Shown: one piece after another, positions 1 to 9,730 of the stretch | Layout of the letters: the number at the start of each line of letters is the position of its first letter | Numbering within the stretch: the first letter of the stretch is position 1 | Source of the DNA: Fredinandcohnia quinoae | GTDB lineage: Bacteria > Bacillota > Bacilli > Bacillales > Bacillaceae_L | Direction of reading: 5' to 3' | Assembly (NCBI RefSeq): GCF_022427965.1 | Contig: NZ_JAKTTI010000002.1 | Location: forward strand, 62,001-126,000 | Length of the DNA: 64,000 nt | Notes under the pieces: generated by a model | The model's database searches: none | Told to the model about the DNA's origin: nothing | Seen by the model: only the letters and a program-made list of their open reading frames with translations | Made by a program: the position numbers and the translations under genes

Positions 1-1689
1 CACAGCAGCTGAAACACCTTGATATATCAATGGCTTTAACTGATAATCAATCAAGGATTTATATGCAGCAAATAATGTAGGTTTTGTCTTAAACTTTCGA
101 TAACCAAAACTTCTTTCTTCATCCCATACATGGTCTTTTTCATGGTAGCTATAACCACCATATTCGGATATAACGACTGAACGATCATTTATATGGCGAG
201 GCATTGTTAACTTTCGGAAATAGATGTGTATACTCTTGATGTCACCAATCCGTTGGTCATGCCAACCACTTGCATGATCCACACATCGAGATGGGTCATA
301 ATTTCTAACCCAATCTGCGATTTCAGCAGCATCAAATTGCCCCCAGGCTTCATTAAATGGAACCCACATCCCGATACTCGGAACATTATAGAGCGCATCA
401 ATCATTTCTTTTAATTCCTTTTTGAAATTATCACGATTTTCTTTCTGCACCCTTCCAAGTGCTTTATATTTATCATCTTTAACTTTAAGACTCCTAAAAA
501 GATTCGGTAAGATAAAATGATGAAGATGATTCCAACCACCACCGCCATTAATCATATCCTGCCATACAATTATTCCAAGACGGTCACAGTGGTAGTACCA
601 TCTTGCAGGCTCAACTTTAATATGCTTACGAATCATGTTAAAACCAAGCTTTTTCGCAATTTCTACATCAAACTTAAGTGCTTCATCTGTTGGAGCTGTG
701 TATAACCCATCAGGCCAGTAGCCTTGGTCTAGAATTCCATTCTGAAACAATGGGTTATTATTTAAAAATAAACGTTTCACTCCTGCCGAATCTCTTTCAA
801 CACTAAATTTACGCATTCCAAAATAGCTTTTTACTTCGTCAATAATTAGTCCATTTCCAACTAATTGAACAGCTATATCATAGAGGTATGGTGTATCCGG
901 ACTCCAAAATTTTGGATTTGGAATTTTTAAGTTTATGTTATCAGTATGACTTCCTTTTTCTATTACTAGTTTATTACCATCCTCAAAAACAATTGCCTCA
1001 ATTTCGAGATTATGTATTTTCCCTTCAATCTCTACGTGTAAGAGAAGTTCACTTTCATCAATATTTGGAGTCATACGAATCGATTTTATGTATTGCTTTG
1101 GAACTGGTTCAATCCAAATCGTTTGCCAGATTCCCGATACTGCGGTATAAAATAAACCTTTTGGATGTAGCGTTTGTTTCCCTCTTTCATGACCATTCGA
1201 ATCAGTTGGATCCCAGACACTTATAATAATTTCATTTTCACACTCGATGGAATATTCAGTTATTTCAAAAGAAAATGGATAATAACCTCCTGTATGCTCC
1301 CCCACCTTATGCTTATTAATCCATACTTCTGCTTTCCAATCTACTGCCCCAAAATGTAAAAGTAGTTTCTGATTCTTCCATTCATTTGGTATTTGAAATG
1401 TTTTTCGATACCATAGTTTTTCATTTGGTTTCAAAGGTTTTTTTACCCCTGAGAGACTTGATTCGACAGGGAATGGGACTAGAATTTCTCCATCATACTC
1501 TTGAACCTCATTCACAGCTTCCTCTCTAATCGCATATTCCCATAAACCATTCAAATTTAACCAATTTTCTCTCACCATCTGAGGGCGTGGATACTCCGGT
1601 AATGCTGAGGCTGGCTTCACTTCTTTTGCCCATCTAGTCATTAAGCCTCCCTCAACTGGCTTCCACTCCATCTTATTTTTAGATATCAT
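1..1689 (-). CDS. Glycoside hydrolase family 2 protein, C-terminus outside the window
   Basis: Retaining glycosidase of the GH2 clan-A type. The 563 visible codons run from the start at 1689 to the window edge, so the C-terminus is missing. An N-terminal jelly-roll sugar-binding domain (about residues 40-195), an Ig-like middle domain (about 200-295) and a TIM barrel (from about 305) are recognisable. The probable acid/base is E447 in FNEAWG and the probable nucleophile E509 in ISEYGG. There is no signal peptide, so it should act in the cytosol. Start choice: GGAGGC lies 6 bases upstream of the ATG. Substrate cannot be told from sequence; beta-galactosidase, beta-glucuronidase and beta-mannosidase activities all occur in this family. 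Confidence 0.9.
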   Translation of the reverse strand, partial: MISKNKMEWKPVEGGLMTRWAKEVKPASALPEYPRPQMVRENWLNLNGLWEYAIREEAVNEVQEYDGEILVPFPVESSLSGVKKPLKPNEKLWYRKTFQIPNEWKNQKLLLHFGAVDWKAEVWINKHKVGEHTGGYYPFSFEITEYSIECENEIIISVWDPTDSNGHERGKQTLHPKGLFYTAVSGIWQTIWIEPVPKQYIKSIRMTPNIDESELLLHVEIEGKIHNLEIEAIVFEDGNKLVIEKGSHTDNINLKIPNPKFWSPDTPYLYDIAVQLVGNGLIIDEVKSYFGMRKFSVERDSAGVKRLFLNNNPLFQNGILDQGYWPDGLYTAPTDEALKFDVEIAKKLGFNMIRKHIKVEPARWYYHCDRLGIIVWQDMINGGGGWNHLHHFILPNLFRSLKVKDDKYKALGRVQKENRDNFKKELKEMIDALYNVPSIGMWVPFNEAWGQFDAAEIADWVRNYDPSRCVDHASGWHDQRIGDIKSIHIYFRKLTMPRHINDRSVVISEYGGYSYHEKDHVWDEERSFGYRKFKTKPTLFAAYKSLIDYQLKPLIYQGVSAAV

Positions 1690-1771
1690 AGCAAGCCTCC
1701 TCTAAACTTAATTTATTATAGCACTTTTCGACTAATTTCAGTATATTCTGACTCACAAAAGAAAAATAATA

Positions 1772-1795
1772 GGAAAAGAGGACAAGCTCTTTTCC
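1772..1795 (-). terminator. Intrinsic terminator after the alcohol dehydrogenase gene
   Basis: A 9-bp perfect inverted repeat (GGAAAAGAG / CTCTTTTCC) with a 6-base loop starts 13 bases beyond the stop codon. Read on the minus strand it is followed by a T-rich tract (1761-1770). Confidence 0.75.
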
Positions 1796-1808
1796 CATTT
1801 CACCATTT

Positions 1809-2831
1809 CTAATATTTATGCATATCAACTACCATTCGACCTTGTATTTTTCCTGCTTCCATCTCTTCAAAAATATCATTCACCTCATGTAAGCATCTTG
1901 TTTCGACAATTGGAACTACCTTACCTTCAGCACCGAATTGAAATGCTTCTTCTAAATCTTTTCGAGTACCAACAAGAGATCCAACAACTTGAATTCCGTC
2001 CAACACTGTCTTAATAATCTCTAAGTCCATTGTTTCAGGTGGTAATCCAACCGCAACAACTTTAGATGTTGCACGAACAGAGTTAACTGCTTGATTGAAG
2101 GCTATCTTTGAAACAGCAGTTACAACCGCAGCATGTGCTCCACCAACTTTTTCTTGAATCCATTCACCTGCATCCCCGTCAGTTAATGGATTACATACAA
2201 GATCCGCACCAACCTCCTTCGCAAGTTCCAATTTATCATTATTAATATCGATAGCAATAACCTTCGCATTAAATACATTTTTTGCATATTGAATGGCTAG
2301 ATTTCCTAATCCACCACAGCCATAGATTGCAATCCATTGTCCTGGCTTAATATCAGATACTTTTATCGCCTTATAACAGGTTACACCAGCACACGTAATA
2401 CTACTTGCTTGGGCAGGATCTAATCCTTCTGGTACTTTAACCGCATAGTCTGCTGCTACGATACACTGTTCAGCCATTGCACCATCAACAGAAAAGCCTG
2501 CATTTTTAACATTTCTGCAAAATGTTTCTCTACCAGTTAAACAATATTCACACGTTCCACAACCTTCAAAAAACCACGCTATACTTACACGATCCCCAAC
2601 TTTTAAACTTGTTACATCTTCAGCAATTTCTCTCACAATTCCAATTCCTTCATGACCAGGAATTCGACCAGGTACAGGACCAAAGTCACCCTTTGCAACA
2701 TGCAAATCGGTATGACAAACACCACAATATTCTACGTCAACTAAAGCTTGACCTGATTTTAATTTTGGCAATTCTACTTCTACAATATCTACTTTTCCGG
2801 GATTTTTTGAACTAACTACTGCAGCTTTCAT
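1809..2831 (-). CDS. adhP: Zinc-dependent alcohol dehydrogenase (AdhP/AdhT type)
   Basis: NAD-dependent, zinc-containing medium-chain alcohol dehydrogenase, 340 residues, the usual family length; interconverts primary alcohols such as ethanol with aldehydes in the cytosol. Catalytic zinc ligands are C36, H60 (GHEGIG) and C147. The structural zinc site is C91, C94, C97 and C105. The Rossmann fingerprint GCGGLG lies at 171-176. The start has AGGAGGA 8 bases upstream. It stands alone between two terminator-like structures, behind a sigma-A promoter overlapped by a Rex-type operator, so expression probably rises when NADH is high (low oxygen). Confidence 0.93.
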   Translation of the reverse strand: MKAAVVSSKNPGKVDIVEVELPKLKSGQALVDVEYCGVCHTDLHVAKGDFGPVPGRIPGHEGIGIVREIAEDVTSLKVGDRVSIAWFFEGCGTCEYCLTGRETFCRNVKNAGFSVDGAMAEQCIVAADYAVKVPEGLDPAQASSITCAGVTCYKAIKVSDIKPGQWIAIYGCGGLGNLAIQYAKNVFNAKVIAIDINNDKLELAKEVGADLVCNPLTDGDAGEWIQEKVGGAHAAVVTAVSKIAFNQAVNSVRATSKVVAVGLPPETMDLEIIKTVLDGIQVVGSLVGTRKDLEEAFQFGAEGKVVPIVETRCLHEVNDIFEEMEAGKIQGRMVVDMHKY

Positions 2832-2855
2832 GATAAATCCTCCTCTGATATTTGT

Positions 2856-2873
2856 TTGTGAAGTATTTCACAA
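2856..2873 (-). promoter_or_regulatory. Rex-type redox operator
   Basis: An 18-bp site with perfect 7-bp arms TTGTGAA / TTCACAA around GTAT. This matches the known Rex operator pattern TTGTGAAnnnnTTCACAA. It covers the predicted transcription start of the alcohol dehydrogenase gene, where a repressor would block initiation. Rex sensing of NADH/NAD is family knowledge; binding here is inferred. Confidence 0.8.
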
Positions 2874-2877
2874 TTTG

Positions 2878-2906
2878 ATTATATTCTCCTATACTTATAA
2901 AAACAA
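2878..2906 (-). promoter_or_regulatory. Sigma-A promoter of the alcohol dehydrogenase gene
   Basis: On the minus strand: -35 TTGTTT (2901-2906), 17-bp spacer, -10 TATAAT (2878-2883). Transcription would begin near 2871, inside the Rex-type site. Confidence 0.7.
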
Positions 2907-3026
2907 TCTGGTTCATTTAATTGTCATAAATTTTGTTTTTAAATATAACAAATTTGTTAACTACTAATAACCTATTAAATTGAAAAACAGCTTGGGAAAG
3001 AAGTATTTCCATAAATTAGGGTTGTT

Positions 3027-3141
3027 GGCCGGATTAATTAAAAAACCCGCCGGATTATTATGCGAATCGGCCGGATTAACCTCAAATCTCGCCGAATTAA
3101 CTGCCGAATCGGCCGGATTATCTTCAAATCCCGCCGGATAC
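3027..3141. repeat. Tandem 21-bp repeats, five units plus a partial one
   Basis: Units begin at 3027, 3048, 3069, 3090, 3111 and 3132. Each starts with GGCCGGATTA or CGCCGGATTA (one has CGCCGAATTA), and the two forms alternate. The 21-bp period gives a fortuitous open frame of AG-rich heptapeptides. The block is markedly more GC-rich than its surroundings. Confidence 0.9.
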
Positions 3142-3233
3142 CATATTTTGAAGGCAGATAGTAACTCATGAAACCACCGAATGACTAGAAATATACCTCA
3201 ATTAGCCTGAGAAAAAGTATTTTACGCATAAAA

Positions 3234-3278
3234 GTAACCGAACCAATTCATACTTGCTATCTGAATTAGTTCGGCTAC
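3234..3278 (-). terminator. Covarying hairpin inside repeat copy 1
   Basis: 17-base arms (3234-3250 and 3262-3278) with an 11-base loop. On the plus strand two positions mismatch (A/C and C/A); as minus-strand RNA both become G-U pairs and the whole stem forms. Minus-strand RNA then continues UUUUAUGCG, so it looks like an intrinsic terminator for the chemoreceptor gene ending at 3361. Confidence 0.6.
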
Positions 3279-3360
3279 TTATTTAATAGTTATGAAAGTA
3301 ATGAAATGCTCAGTCAAAATACTTCACTTACCGTGGCCTCAGCCTCTTGAAATATTTTTC

Positions 3361-5052
3361 CTATAATTTAAAACGACTAATTAACTCTTGTAGTTCTTCT
3401 GCCATATTCGCTAATGCACTAGCAGATGTCGCAATTTCCTCCATTGATGCTAATTGTTCTTCAGTTGATGCTGATACCTCTTGAGTTCCAGATGCAGTTT
3501 CGTCTGACACTTCGGAGATAAATTGTACGGACTTCACAATTTGTTCTGCACCAGCAGACATTTGCTGAACTGCAGCTGAGACATCCTGTATTTGTGATGT
3601 TACATCACTTACAGAATACTCGATTTGTCCAAAGGATTTACCAGCAGTATTCACAACGTTTATACCGGACATAACCTCATTAGATGCCGATTCCATCAAT
3701 TGAACTGATTTATTGGTTTCTTCCTGTATCACAGAAATTAATTGTGAGATTTCATGAGCTGAATCAGCAGATTGTTCAGCTAACTTACGAACTTCATCTG
3801 CAACTACGGCAAATCCAAGTCCATGCTCTCCTGCTCGAGCTGCTTCAATGGCTGCATTTAAAGCTAATAAATTGGTTTGACCAGCTATTCCAGTAATGAC
3901 TTCAATAATTTGACCGATTTCTCCTGAGCGAACACCTAATCCCTTAATCACTTCTGATAAACTATTAAAGGTTTGATTAATAGAATTCATTTGTTCAATT
4001 GCTGTTTGTATCGATTGACCACCTTCTGAAGCCCTAATAGTTGCTTCGATTGCAGTTTCAGACACAGCTTGTGCACTATTCGCAATTTGCTGAACCCCAA
4101 TTGACATTTCCGTTATAGCTTGAGATGTTTCTTCAACACTTAAGACCTGCTTATCAACACCAATAGCTACCGTCTGCATGGTTTCTGCTATTTGTTTTGT
4201 TGCATCATTAGATTGGCCTGCACTTGCAGTTAGTTGTTCCGCTGAAGCCGCCACATGTTCTGCATTTGAACCAACTTGTCGGATGATATCACGAAGACTT
4301 CTAGACATTTGATTATACGAATTAGCTAACTCACCAATTTCATCTTTATTTTTTATATTAATTTCATCTACAGTTAAATCACCTGATGAAATTTTTACTG
4401 CAGAATTGGCAATTGCTATCAACGGTTTCGAAATTATACGCCCCATATATGTAGCTATGATAATACCTATTAAAATAGCTGCCACACCTAATGCAAGTAC
4501 TATTAAAATGACTGATTTCACCTTTGCTGTTGTATCAGCACTACCCATATCTAATAAATTTTGTTGAAATTCGGTAAGTTCAAGAATCTTGTCATCGAAT
4601 TTTTTTACAAGACTGCGTCCTGTTGAAGATATTAATTTTGTATATTCATCTGTTTTTTCCTCGTGTTTAAGTTGAAATGCTTCTTGGGAAAATTGATAAT
4701 ATTCTTCCTGAATTTGATTCAGTTCTGTTAATAAGTCTTTAGCTTCTGAATGTGTGATTATATCACCTAAGCTCTTACTAGATTTCAAGTATTTTTCGTG
4801 TGCATCATTAAAACTAGCTAATGCAGTTTCATCCCCTAAAATTAAAAAACCACGTAAGCCTACTTGTTCTGCCTTTACAGCAACATCCAATTCTTTAATG
4901 ATTAAAAGTTTTTCAACCTTGTCATCTATTAAATTACTATACGTATTATCAACGGATTTAATCTGAATGTAACTTAGTAAAACCGTAGCGATTAAAACTA
5001 ATAATACCCCAGAAAAGCCTGCAAGTAGTTTCTTACTAATTGTCATTTTCAT
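3361..5052 (-). CDS. Methyl-accepting chemotaxis protein
   Basis: Transmembrane chemoreceptor of 563 residues that signals to CheA through CheW. TM1 is at about 8-30, a helical extracellular ligand domain of the four-helix-bundle type at 31-176, TM2 at about 179-203 and HAMP at about 204-257. The cytoplasmic coiled-coil signalling domain has its conserved tip at 385-427 ([20 protein letters not shown]). GGAGGC upstream of the ATG supports the start. It is monocistronic. The ligand cannot be predicted from sequence. It is intact, unlike the related gene at 16.2 kb. Confidence 0.93.
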   Translation of the reverse strand: MKMTISKKLLAGFSGVLLVLIATVLLSYIQIKSVDNTYSNLIDDKVEKLLIIKELDVAVKAEQVGLRGFLILGDETALASFNDAHEKYLKSSKSLGDIITHSEAKDLLTELNQIQEEYYQFSQEAFQLKHEEKTDEYTKLISSTGRSLVKKFDDKILELTEFQQNLLDMGSADTTAKVKSVILIVLALGVAAILIGIIIATYMGRIISKPLIAIANSAVKISSGDLTVDEINIKNKDEIGELANSYNQMSRSLRDIIRQVGSNAEHVAASAEQLTASAGQSNDATKQIAETMQTVAIGVDKQVLSVEETSQAITEMSIGVQQIANSAQAVSETAIEATIRASEGGQSIQTAIEQMNSINQTFNSLSEVIKGLGVRSGEIGQIIEVITGIAGQTNLLALNAAIEAARAGEHGLGFAVVADEVRKLAEQSADSAHEISQLISVIQEETNKSVQLMESASNEVMSGINVVNTAGKSFGQIEYSVSDVTSQIQDVSAAVQQMSAGAEQIVKSVQFISEVSDETASGTQEVSASTEEQLASMEEIATSASALANMAEELQELISRFKL

Positions 5053-5210
5053 GGTAAGCCTCCAATTCCCTAACTTATATTAGAACGGTATCTGCACCGC
5101 AATTTATTATTCTAATATAATTATAGGGTATGGAGGTCTTTCTTCATGTGAACTTAATCACAGCCAAAATATAAGGAGGAACATTATCAATATCTAGATG
5201 CCAAGCTTAA

Positions 5211-5915
5211 TCAATTGGATACGATATTACTATCCATGGATAATGCACGTTTTACTATGTGGTGATAACCGAAGAAAAAAGTATATGCAGTTAGTGGTAC
5301 TGAAAATAAGAAAAGCAAAATGGGGTGTAGCTGATATAAGAAATAATAGATAAATGCAGTAGCTCCTGCTAATGGAATTGTAAAATGAATAAAGCCAATT
5401 GCAATAAACAATGTTTTTTTGATTGACGAAAAGAAAGGTATTGTAAAATGAATAGTATCTGAAAAGAAATGCATCGTCCAAGTAAATAGAAAAACTGTAA
5501 GAATTGTATACATATAGAAAAGTGCTGATCCAAACTCTATTGTTGCAAGTCTTACATTCATAATCCACAAGAACCAAATAATTCCGAAGAATAGCCCACC
5601 TACCATACTTCTAACGTAATTCTCTTTATAGAACCTCCAAAAGTTTGGCAACAAGCGCCCACTCTCATCATTTTTTATCCATAATCTCATGATTGCAAAT
5701 AATGCCGAGGTTGCTGGAAATGTAAAGAATGGAAGTAATATCACAATTGCTAATAACAAGACATACGCGTCTTGCACCGATTTAACAAAGAATAGACTTA
5801 TGACAAGATAAATAACTGGAAGATTAAAAACCATCCACACAATATTAGACATCATAAATTTCATAATCCATTCTGATATGTCATATAACTTACTAAAAAT
5901 ACCAGTAAGTTCCAT
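5211..5915 (-). CDS. DUF624 (YesL-type) membrane protein
   Basis: Integral membrane protein of 234 residues with about five or six hydrophobic segments, of the DUF624/YesL family. Members usually sit beside LplABC/YesOPQ-type sugar importer genes, as here, as the last gene of the operon. Function is not established; a role in importer assembly or oligosaccharide uptake is inferred only from context. AGGAGGA precedes the ATG. It is separated from the binding-protein gene by a 13-bp stem without a U-tract, which may set its expression apart. Confidence 0.85.
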   Translation of the reverse strand: MELTGIFSKLYDISEWIMKFMMSNIVWMVFNLPVIYLVISLFFVKSVQDAYVLLLAIVILLPFFTFPATSALFAIMRLWIKNDESGRLLPNFWRFYKENYVRSMVGGLFFGIIWFLWIMNVRLATIEFGSALFYMYTILTVFLFTWTMHFFSDTIHFTIPFFSSIKKTLFIAIGFIHFTIPLAGATAFIYYFLYQLHPILLFLFSVPLTAYTFFFGYHHIVKRALSMDSNIVSN

Positions 5916-5945
5916 AATAAATCCTCCTAAATTGAATTATAACCA

Positions 5946-5977
5946 ACGAAGGGCATACATTTAAGTACACCCTTCGT
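5946..5977 (-). promoter_or_regulatory. Strong intercistronic hairpin after the binding-protein gene
   Basis: 13-base arms (5946-5958, 5965-5977) and a 6-base loop. Two pairs are G-U in minus-strand RNA. There is no U-tract, so mRNA 3'-end protection of the binding-protein message is more likely than full termination. Confidence 0.6.
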
Positions 5978-6008
5978 ATTTCATTTCTAGCATCTAATTT
6001 TCTAGCTT

Positions 6009-7658
6009 TTATTTCTTCCCAAGCTTTTTAAGATTAGCTTGCCATTTTTCAGTTTGCCATTTTAATACGTCACTATATCCAGCCGCTTCTGCATCTTTAG
6101 ATGCTTGTGCTAGGATTTGTTCAACCTCTTCATCACTCTTGGCATTTACTGCATTTGCTATAGTAGCTAATGAAATTTCTTTAATTTGCTGATCCGCTTC
6201 ACCTTCAGGCGTATCAGGCATAGGAACGATACCATAGTATTCAGTTGTGTCCAATTGAGTATTCCATAGTAATTTTTGTTGCCAGTACGTTGTCCAACTC
6301 ATTTGATCCTCGTCTAGTGTTAATTCAAATTTCGCCTTAGCACTATCTAGGAAATTCGAGTTACCATGCCACTGGAAGTTAATAGTGTCAGTTTCAACTT
6401 TTGCTAATCCTTCTTTATCAGTTACATATGCATCTGTAAAGTTCGGGAATCCTTCACTATCAAAGCCTTCCCAATATTTGCCCTCTGGACCGAATATCAT
6501 CATTGTATTTCCTTCAGGACCAGTTAACCAGTCTAGGAAAGCAAATACTTTTTCTGGATCTTCTGCATCAGTTGTAATAACACTTACGTTCCATCCTAAC
6601 ATTTCGTATGCACCAGGATGAATTTTATTTCGATCAAGTCCTTCTTTTGCAATTGGCTCGATAAAGATATAACCATCATCTGGATTTTTGCTCTTTAAGT
6701 ATGCATGCCCATCTTTACCTAAGTCTGTTGGACTTGCTGATGCATATACAGCAATACGTCCGCTTGTTACCTTTTCAGTAACCATATCACGGTCTTGTGT
6801 TAAAGCATCCGATGACATTAATCCTTCACGGAATAATTTACTTGAGAACTTCAATGACTCAATATAGTTTTCATTATCGAATAAAGATGTTAATTCATCG
6901 CCTTGAGCAACAGAACGATATTTAATATCTTTTGGTGTTCTTCCTTCAGCAAATGCTGAATAGATTACTTCAATTCCACCATAGTCAACATCTGTTTCAA
7001 AAGGAATTACATTTGGATACTTTTCTTTTACTAATTTCAAATAAGCATATAAATCCTCAGGTGTTTTAAGTTCTGGTGAACCAAGGTCCTCATAGATTCC
7101 TTTGTTCACTAACCAACCTGCATTACCAAATGGCTTAGAGTTATACCAGTTCGGGAATTGGTATAGCTTTCCATCTTCTGAACGAAGCATATTTAACGCA
7201 TCTTCAGTTAACCAATCTCTTAGATTTGTGTACTTATCCATATATTGATCTAAAGGAACTAGTTTGCCTGCCTGTCTTAATTTTTCAACATCTGCACCTT
7301 TTTCAGTCCAGATGAAATCTGGTAGGTCATTACCTGCTATCATTGTGCTAAGTTTTGCTTTAGCGTCTCCACCACTATCAATAGCAGTAACGTTAACCTT
7401 TGTCTTTTCTTTAATTGCAGCTGTTGCGATATCATCGCCCCATTTTGGCATTGTATACCAATCATAGTTACCAAACATCGTAATTTCTAGTGGTTCAGAT
7501 CCTAGCACAAATGACTCACTATTCTTTGGATCTTCTTCTTTTACTGGATCCTTTTTTCCGCTATCCCCGTCTACCTTTTCTTTTGAACATGCTGCCAATA
7601 CACCAAAAGTCAGAAGCAGGATCACAGCGAACAACCAAAACTTCTTATTTCCCTTCAT
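6009..7658 (-). CDS. LplA-type extracellular sugar-binding lipoprotein
   Basis: Family 1 extracellular solute-binding protein of the large LplA/YtcQ type, 549 residues from the chosen start. The signal peptide ends in the lipobox LAAC with C24 as the lipid-modified cysteine, so it is tethered outside the membrane and delivers a sugar to the two permeases encoded upstream. An upstream in-frame ATG at 7691 was rejected because AGGGGG lies inside that extension, 7-8 bases before the ATG at 7658. It is followed by a hairpin and then the DUF624 gene. The ligand is unknown; a hexosamine-containing oligosaccharide is inferred from the GH20 gene in the operon. Confidence 0.9.
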   Translation of the reverse strand: MKGNKKFWLFAVILLLTFGVLAACSKEKVDGDSGKKDPVKEEDPKNSESFVLGSEPLEITMFGNYDWYTMPKWGDDIATAAIKEKTKVNVTAIDSGGDAKAKLSTMIAGNDLPDFIWTEKGADVEKLRQAGKLVPLDQYMDKYTNLRDWLTEDALNMLRSEDGKLYQFPNWYNSKPFGNAGWLVNKGIYEDLGSPELKTPEDLYAYLKLVKEKYPNVIPFETDVDYGGIEVIYSAFAEGRTPKDIKYRSVAQGDELTSLFDNENYIESLKFSSKLFREGLMSSDALTQDRDMVTEKVTSGRIAVYASASPTDLGKDGHAYLKSKNPDDGYIFIEPIAKEGLDRNKIHPGAYEMLGWNVSVITTDAEDPEKVFAFLDWLTGPEGNTMMIFGPEGKYWEGFDSEGFPNFTDAYVTDKEGLAKVETDTINFQWHGNSNFLDSAKAKFELTLDEDQMSWTTYWQQKLLWNTQLDTTEYYGIVPMPDTPEGEADQQIKEISLATIANAVNAKSDEEVEQILAQASKDAEAAGYSDVLKWQTEKWQANLKKLGKK

Positions 7659-7759
7659 TTCTTTTCCCCCTCGCTTTTTAAGGTTTTGCATTTTTCAAAA
7701 AATGAAAAATACATTTTTTCATATATTTAAAGCAAAAATGCTCTAAACCAAATTAAGTT

Positions 7760-8656
7760 CTACTCTTTCAACGAACCGATTAAGACACCTTTAACGAAGT
7801 ACTTCTGAACAAATGGATATACGCAAATAATTGGTAGTGTAGCAACCATCATAATTGCCATCGATAATGATTTACTTGTTATCGTTGCAGCTTTCATCAT
7901 ATGGGCTGCTGCACCGGCATCAAGTTGTCCTAATGCTGAGGTTACAGTATTAGAATTTAATACTTGTTTCAACAAAGTTTGGATTGGAATTAAATCTGGG
8001 TTATTAATATAGATACTTGGGTAAAACCAATCATTCCAGTGAAAAATAGCTGTAAATAATGCTAAAGTTGCAATAACTGGACCTGATAATGGTAGTACTA
8101 TTCTTAAAAATGTTGCCCAATATCCACACCCATCGATTTTAGCTGATTCCTCAAGTCCAGCAGGAAGTTGTTGGAAAAACGTTCGGAATATGATCATATT
8201 CCATACAGATATTAATGTTGGGATGATCATTACCCAGAATGTATCCATAAGTCCAAGACCACGAATAACTAGGAATGTTGGGATTAACCCACCACTGAAG
8301 AACATTGTGATTAAGCAATAAATCATAATTTTATTTCGTCCAATTAGCTCTTTCTTAGATAATCCATAACCAAGAAGAGCGGTTAAAAATACAGATAATA
8401 CTGTTCCGACTATAGTTCTTGACACTGATACTATAAATGCATTCATCAATCGTTTGTCCTGAAAAACAACTTCATAATTTTCTAATGTAAATACACGTGG
8501 CCATATAGTAATTCCACCGAGCATCGTATCCTTCCCAGAATTAAATGATATAACCAATGCATTCCAAAACGGATAAAATGCTGAAAGTGCTAATAGAGTC
8601 AAAAATGAATAGATGAAGACCATCATTAATTTGTCGTTAAAACTCAACTTATTCAA
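7760..8656 (-). CDS. Carbohydrate ABC permease, LplC/YtcP type
   Basis: Inner-membrane subunit of a CUT1-type sugar importer, 298 residues with about six transmembrane helices. The EAA-type loop EESAKIDGCG, which contacts the ATPase, is visible at about two thirds of the length. It pairs with the LplB-type permease 28 bp upstream. The start is TTG with only a modest GGGG signal upstream, and no better start is evident. No ATPase gene is linked, so a shared MsmX-like ATPase must energise it. Confidence 0.92.
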   Translation of the reverse strand: MNKLSFNDKLMMVFIYSFLTLLALSAFYPFWNALVISFNSGKDTMLGGITIWPRVFTLENYEVVFQDKRLMNAFIVSVSRTIVGTVLSVFLTALLGYGLSKKELIGRNKIMIYCLITMFFSGGLIPTFLVIRGLGLMDTFWVMIIPTLISVWNMIIFRTFFQQLPAGLEESAKIDGCGYWATFLRIVLPLSGPVIATLALFTAIFHWNDWFYPSIYINNPDLIPIQTLLKQVLNSNTVTSALGQLDAGAAAHMMKAATITSKSLSMAIMMVATLPIICVYPFVQKYFVKGVLIGSLKE

Positions 8657-8684
8657 AGTGATTTACCCCACTCTCTGCCCATAC

Positions 8685-9653
8685 TTACCATAAGCTATTA
8701 CCTGTCCTTCTTGCGAGATAGTTTGCCAAAGTAAGTAACCCAATACTGATAACTGCTTTAAATAATCCGATTGCAGTTGCATATGAATACATAGATCTAG
8801 TAATACCCTCCCTGTATACATATGTATCAAGTACTTCTGACACGTTACGCAATACATAACTATCACCTAAAAGTAATAGGTCCTCAAATCCGGCATTTAG
8901 TAGGTTTCCAATTTCCAAGATGAAGAAAATCACGATAATAGGCATAATTGATGGAAGGGTAATTAAGAAAATTTGTTGGAATTTACTTGCTCCGTCCAGT
9001 GATGCTGCTTCATACATTTGTTGGTCAATCCCAGCAATTGCAGCTAAATAAACGATAGATGAAAATCCAATTGACTTCCAAAGATTGGTGGTCACAATAA
9101 CTGACCAAAAGTATTCAGACTTAGTCAAAAAATTAATTGGTTCATCAATGATACCTAATTTCTCTAGTAATATATTCAAACTCCCATTATCTGCTGATAG
9201 TATAGACATTGTAAAACCGGCAACAATTACCCATGATAAAAAGTGTGGTAAATACGTAATTGTTTGCACAACCCTTTTAAATACCATCTTCCTTACTTCA
9301 TTCAGCATTAATGCCAACAAAATTGGTGCAGGGAAGCAAATTAAAATTTTCAATCCACTTATAACTAAAGTATTTCTTATCACTTCAAAAAACTTCGGAT
9401 CATTAAAGAACTTTTGAAAGTTTGCAAAACCTACCCATTGACTTTCAAAAATACCCTTAAATATATCGTACTTTTGGAAGGCCATAACAATTCCATACAT
9501 TGGCAGGTAGTTAAAAAGTAAGATAATAATTATTCCTGGGATAACCATCAACTGAAGATCGAACTGTTTAAAGTATCTTCTGATTGTACTATCCCTTTTA
9601 ATTTGTGGTGTGGGTATAATTTGGTTTGGTTTATTTCGTGCTAATTCACTCAT
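8685..9653 (-). CDS. Carbohydrate ABC permease, LplB/YteP type
   Basis: Permease partner of the previous gene, 322 residues. A charged N-terminal tail of about 35 residues precedes six predicted helices, and the EAA loop reads EAASLDGASKFQ. AGGGGGA lies just before the ATG. It is the first transport gene after the GH20 and lactonase genes and is very probably cotranscribed with them. Confidence 0.92.
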   Translation of the reverse strand: MSELARNKPNQIIPTPQIKRDSTIRRYFKQFDLQLMVIPGIIIILLFNYLPMYGIVMAFQKYDIFKGIFESQWVGFANFQKFFNDPKFFEVIRNTLVISGLKILICFPAPILLALMLNEVRKMVFKRVVQTITYLPHFLSWVIVAGFTMSILSADNGSLNILLEKLGIIDEPINFLTKSEYFWSVIVTTNLWKSIGFSSIVYLAAIAGIDQQMYEAASLDGASKFQQIFLITLPSIMPIIVIFFILEIGNLLNAGFEDLLLLGDSYVLRNVSEVLDTYVYREGITRSMYSYATAIGLFKAVISIGLLTLANYLARRTGNSLW

Positions 9654-9730
9654 AGAATCCCCCTCTCTATGTCTCTATTAATTTTGTACCCGCTTACAAT
9701 GATTCTTAAAATCAACTACTTGTTCCAGAG

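Larger units (their letters stand above)
3004..3347 (-). repeat. Long non-coding dispersed repeat, copy 1
   Basis: About 340 bp, matching 31630-31964 in the same orientation at very roughly four bases in five by eye. Order on the plus strand: 21-bp tandem units, a conserved stretch beginning CCATATTTTGAAGGC, TACGCATAAAA, a hairpin, then TGAAATGCTC and a CCGCGGG-like block. It fills the gap between the alcohol dehydrogenase gene and the 3' end of a chemoreceptor gene. It has no transposase and no protein-coding constraint. Confidence 0.85.

Noticed and set aside
2980-3171. Open frame with AGL-type heptapeptide repeats
   Set aside because: It is the 21-bp repeat block read in one frame. There is no ribosome binding site, and the second copy of the element has stops and a 20-bp unit in the same place.
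3004-3347. CRISPR array
   Set aside because: The 21-bp units are contiguous with no unique spacers, and no cas genes are present.
5230-5577. 115-codon minus-strand frame within the DUF624 gene
   Set aside because: Overlaps the DUF624 gene in another frame; rich in Tyr, Phe and Ser as expected for a shifted hydrophobic gene.
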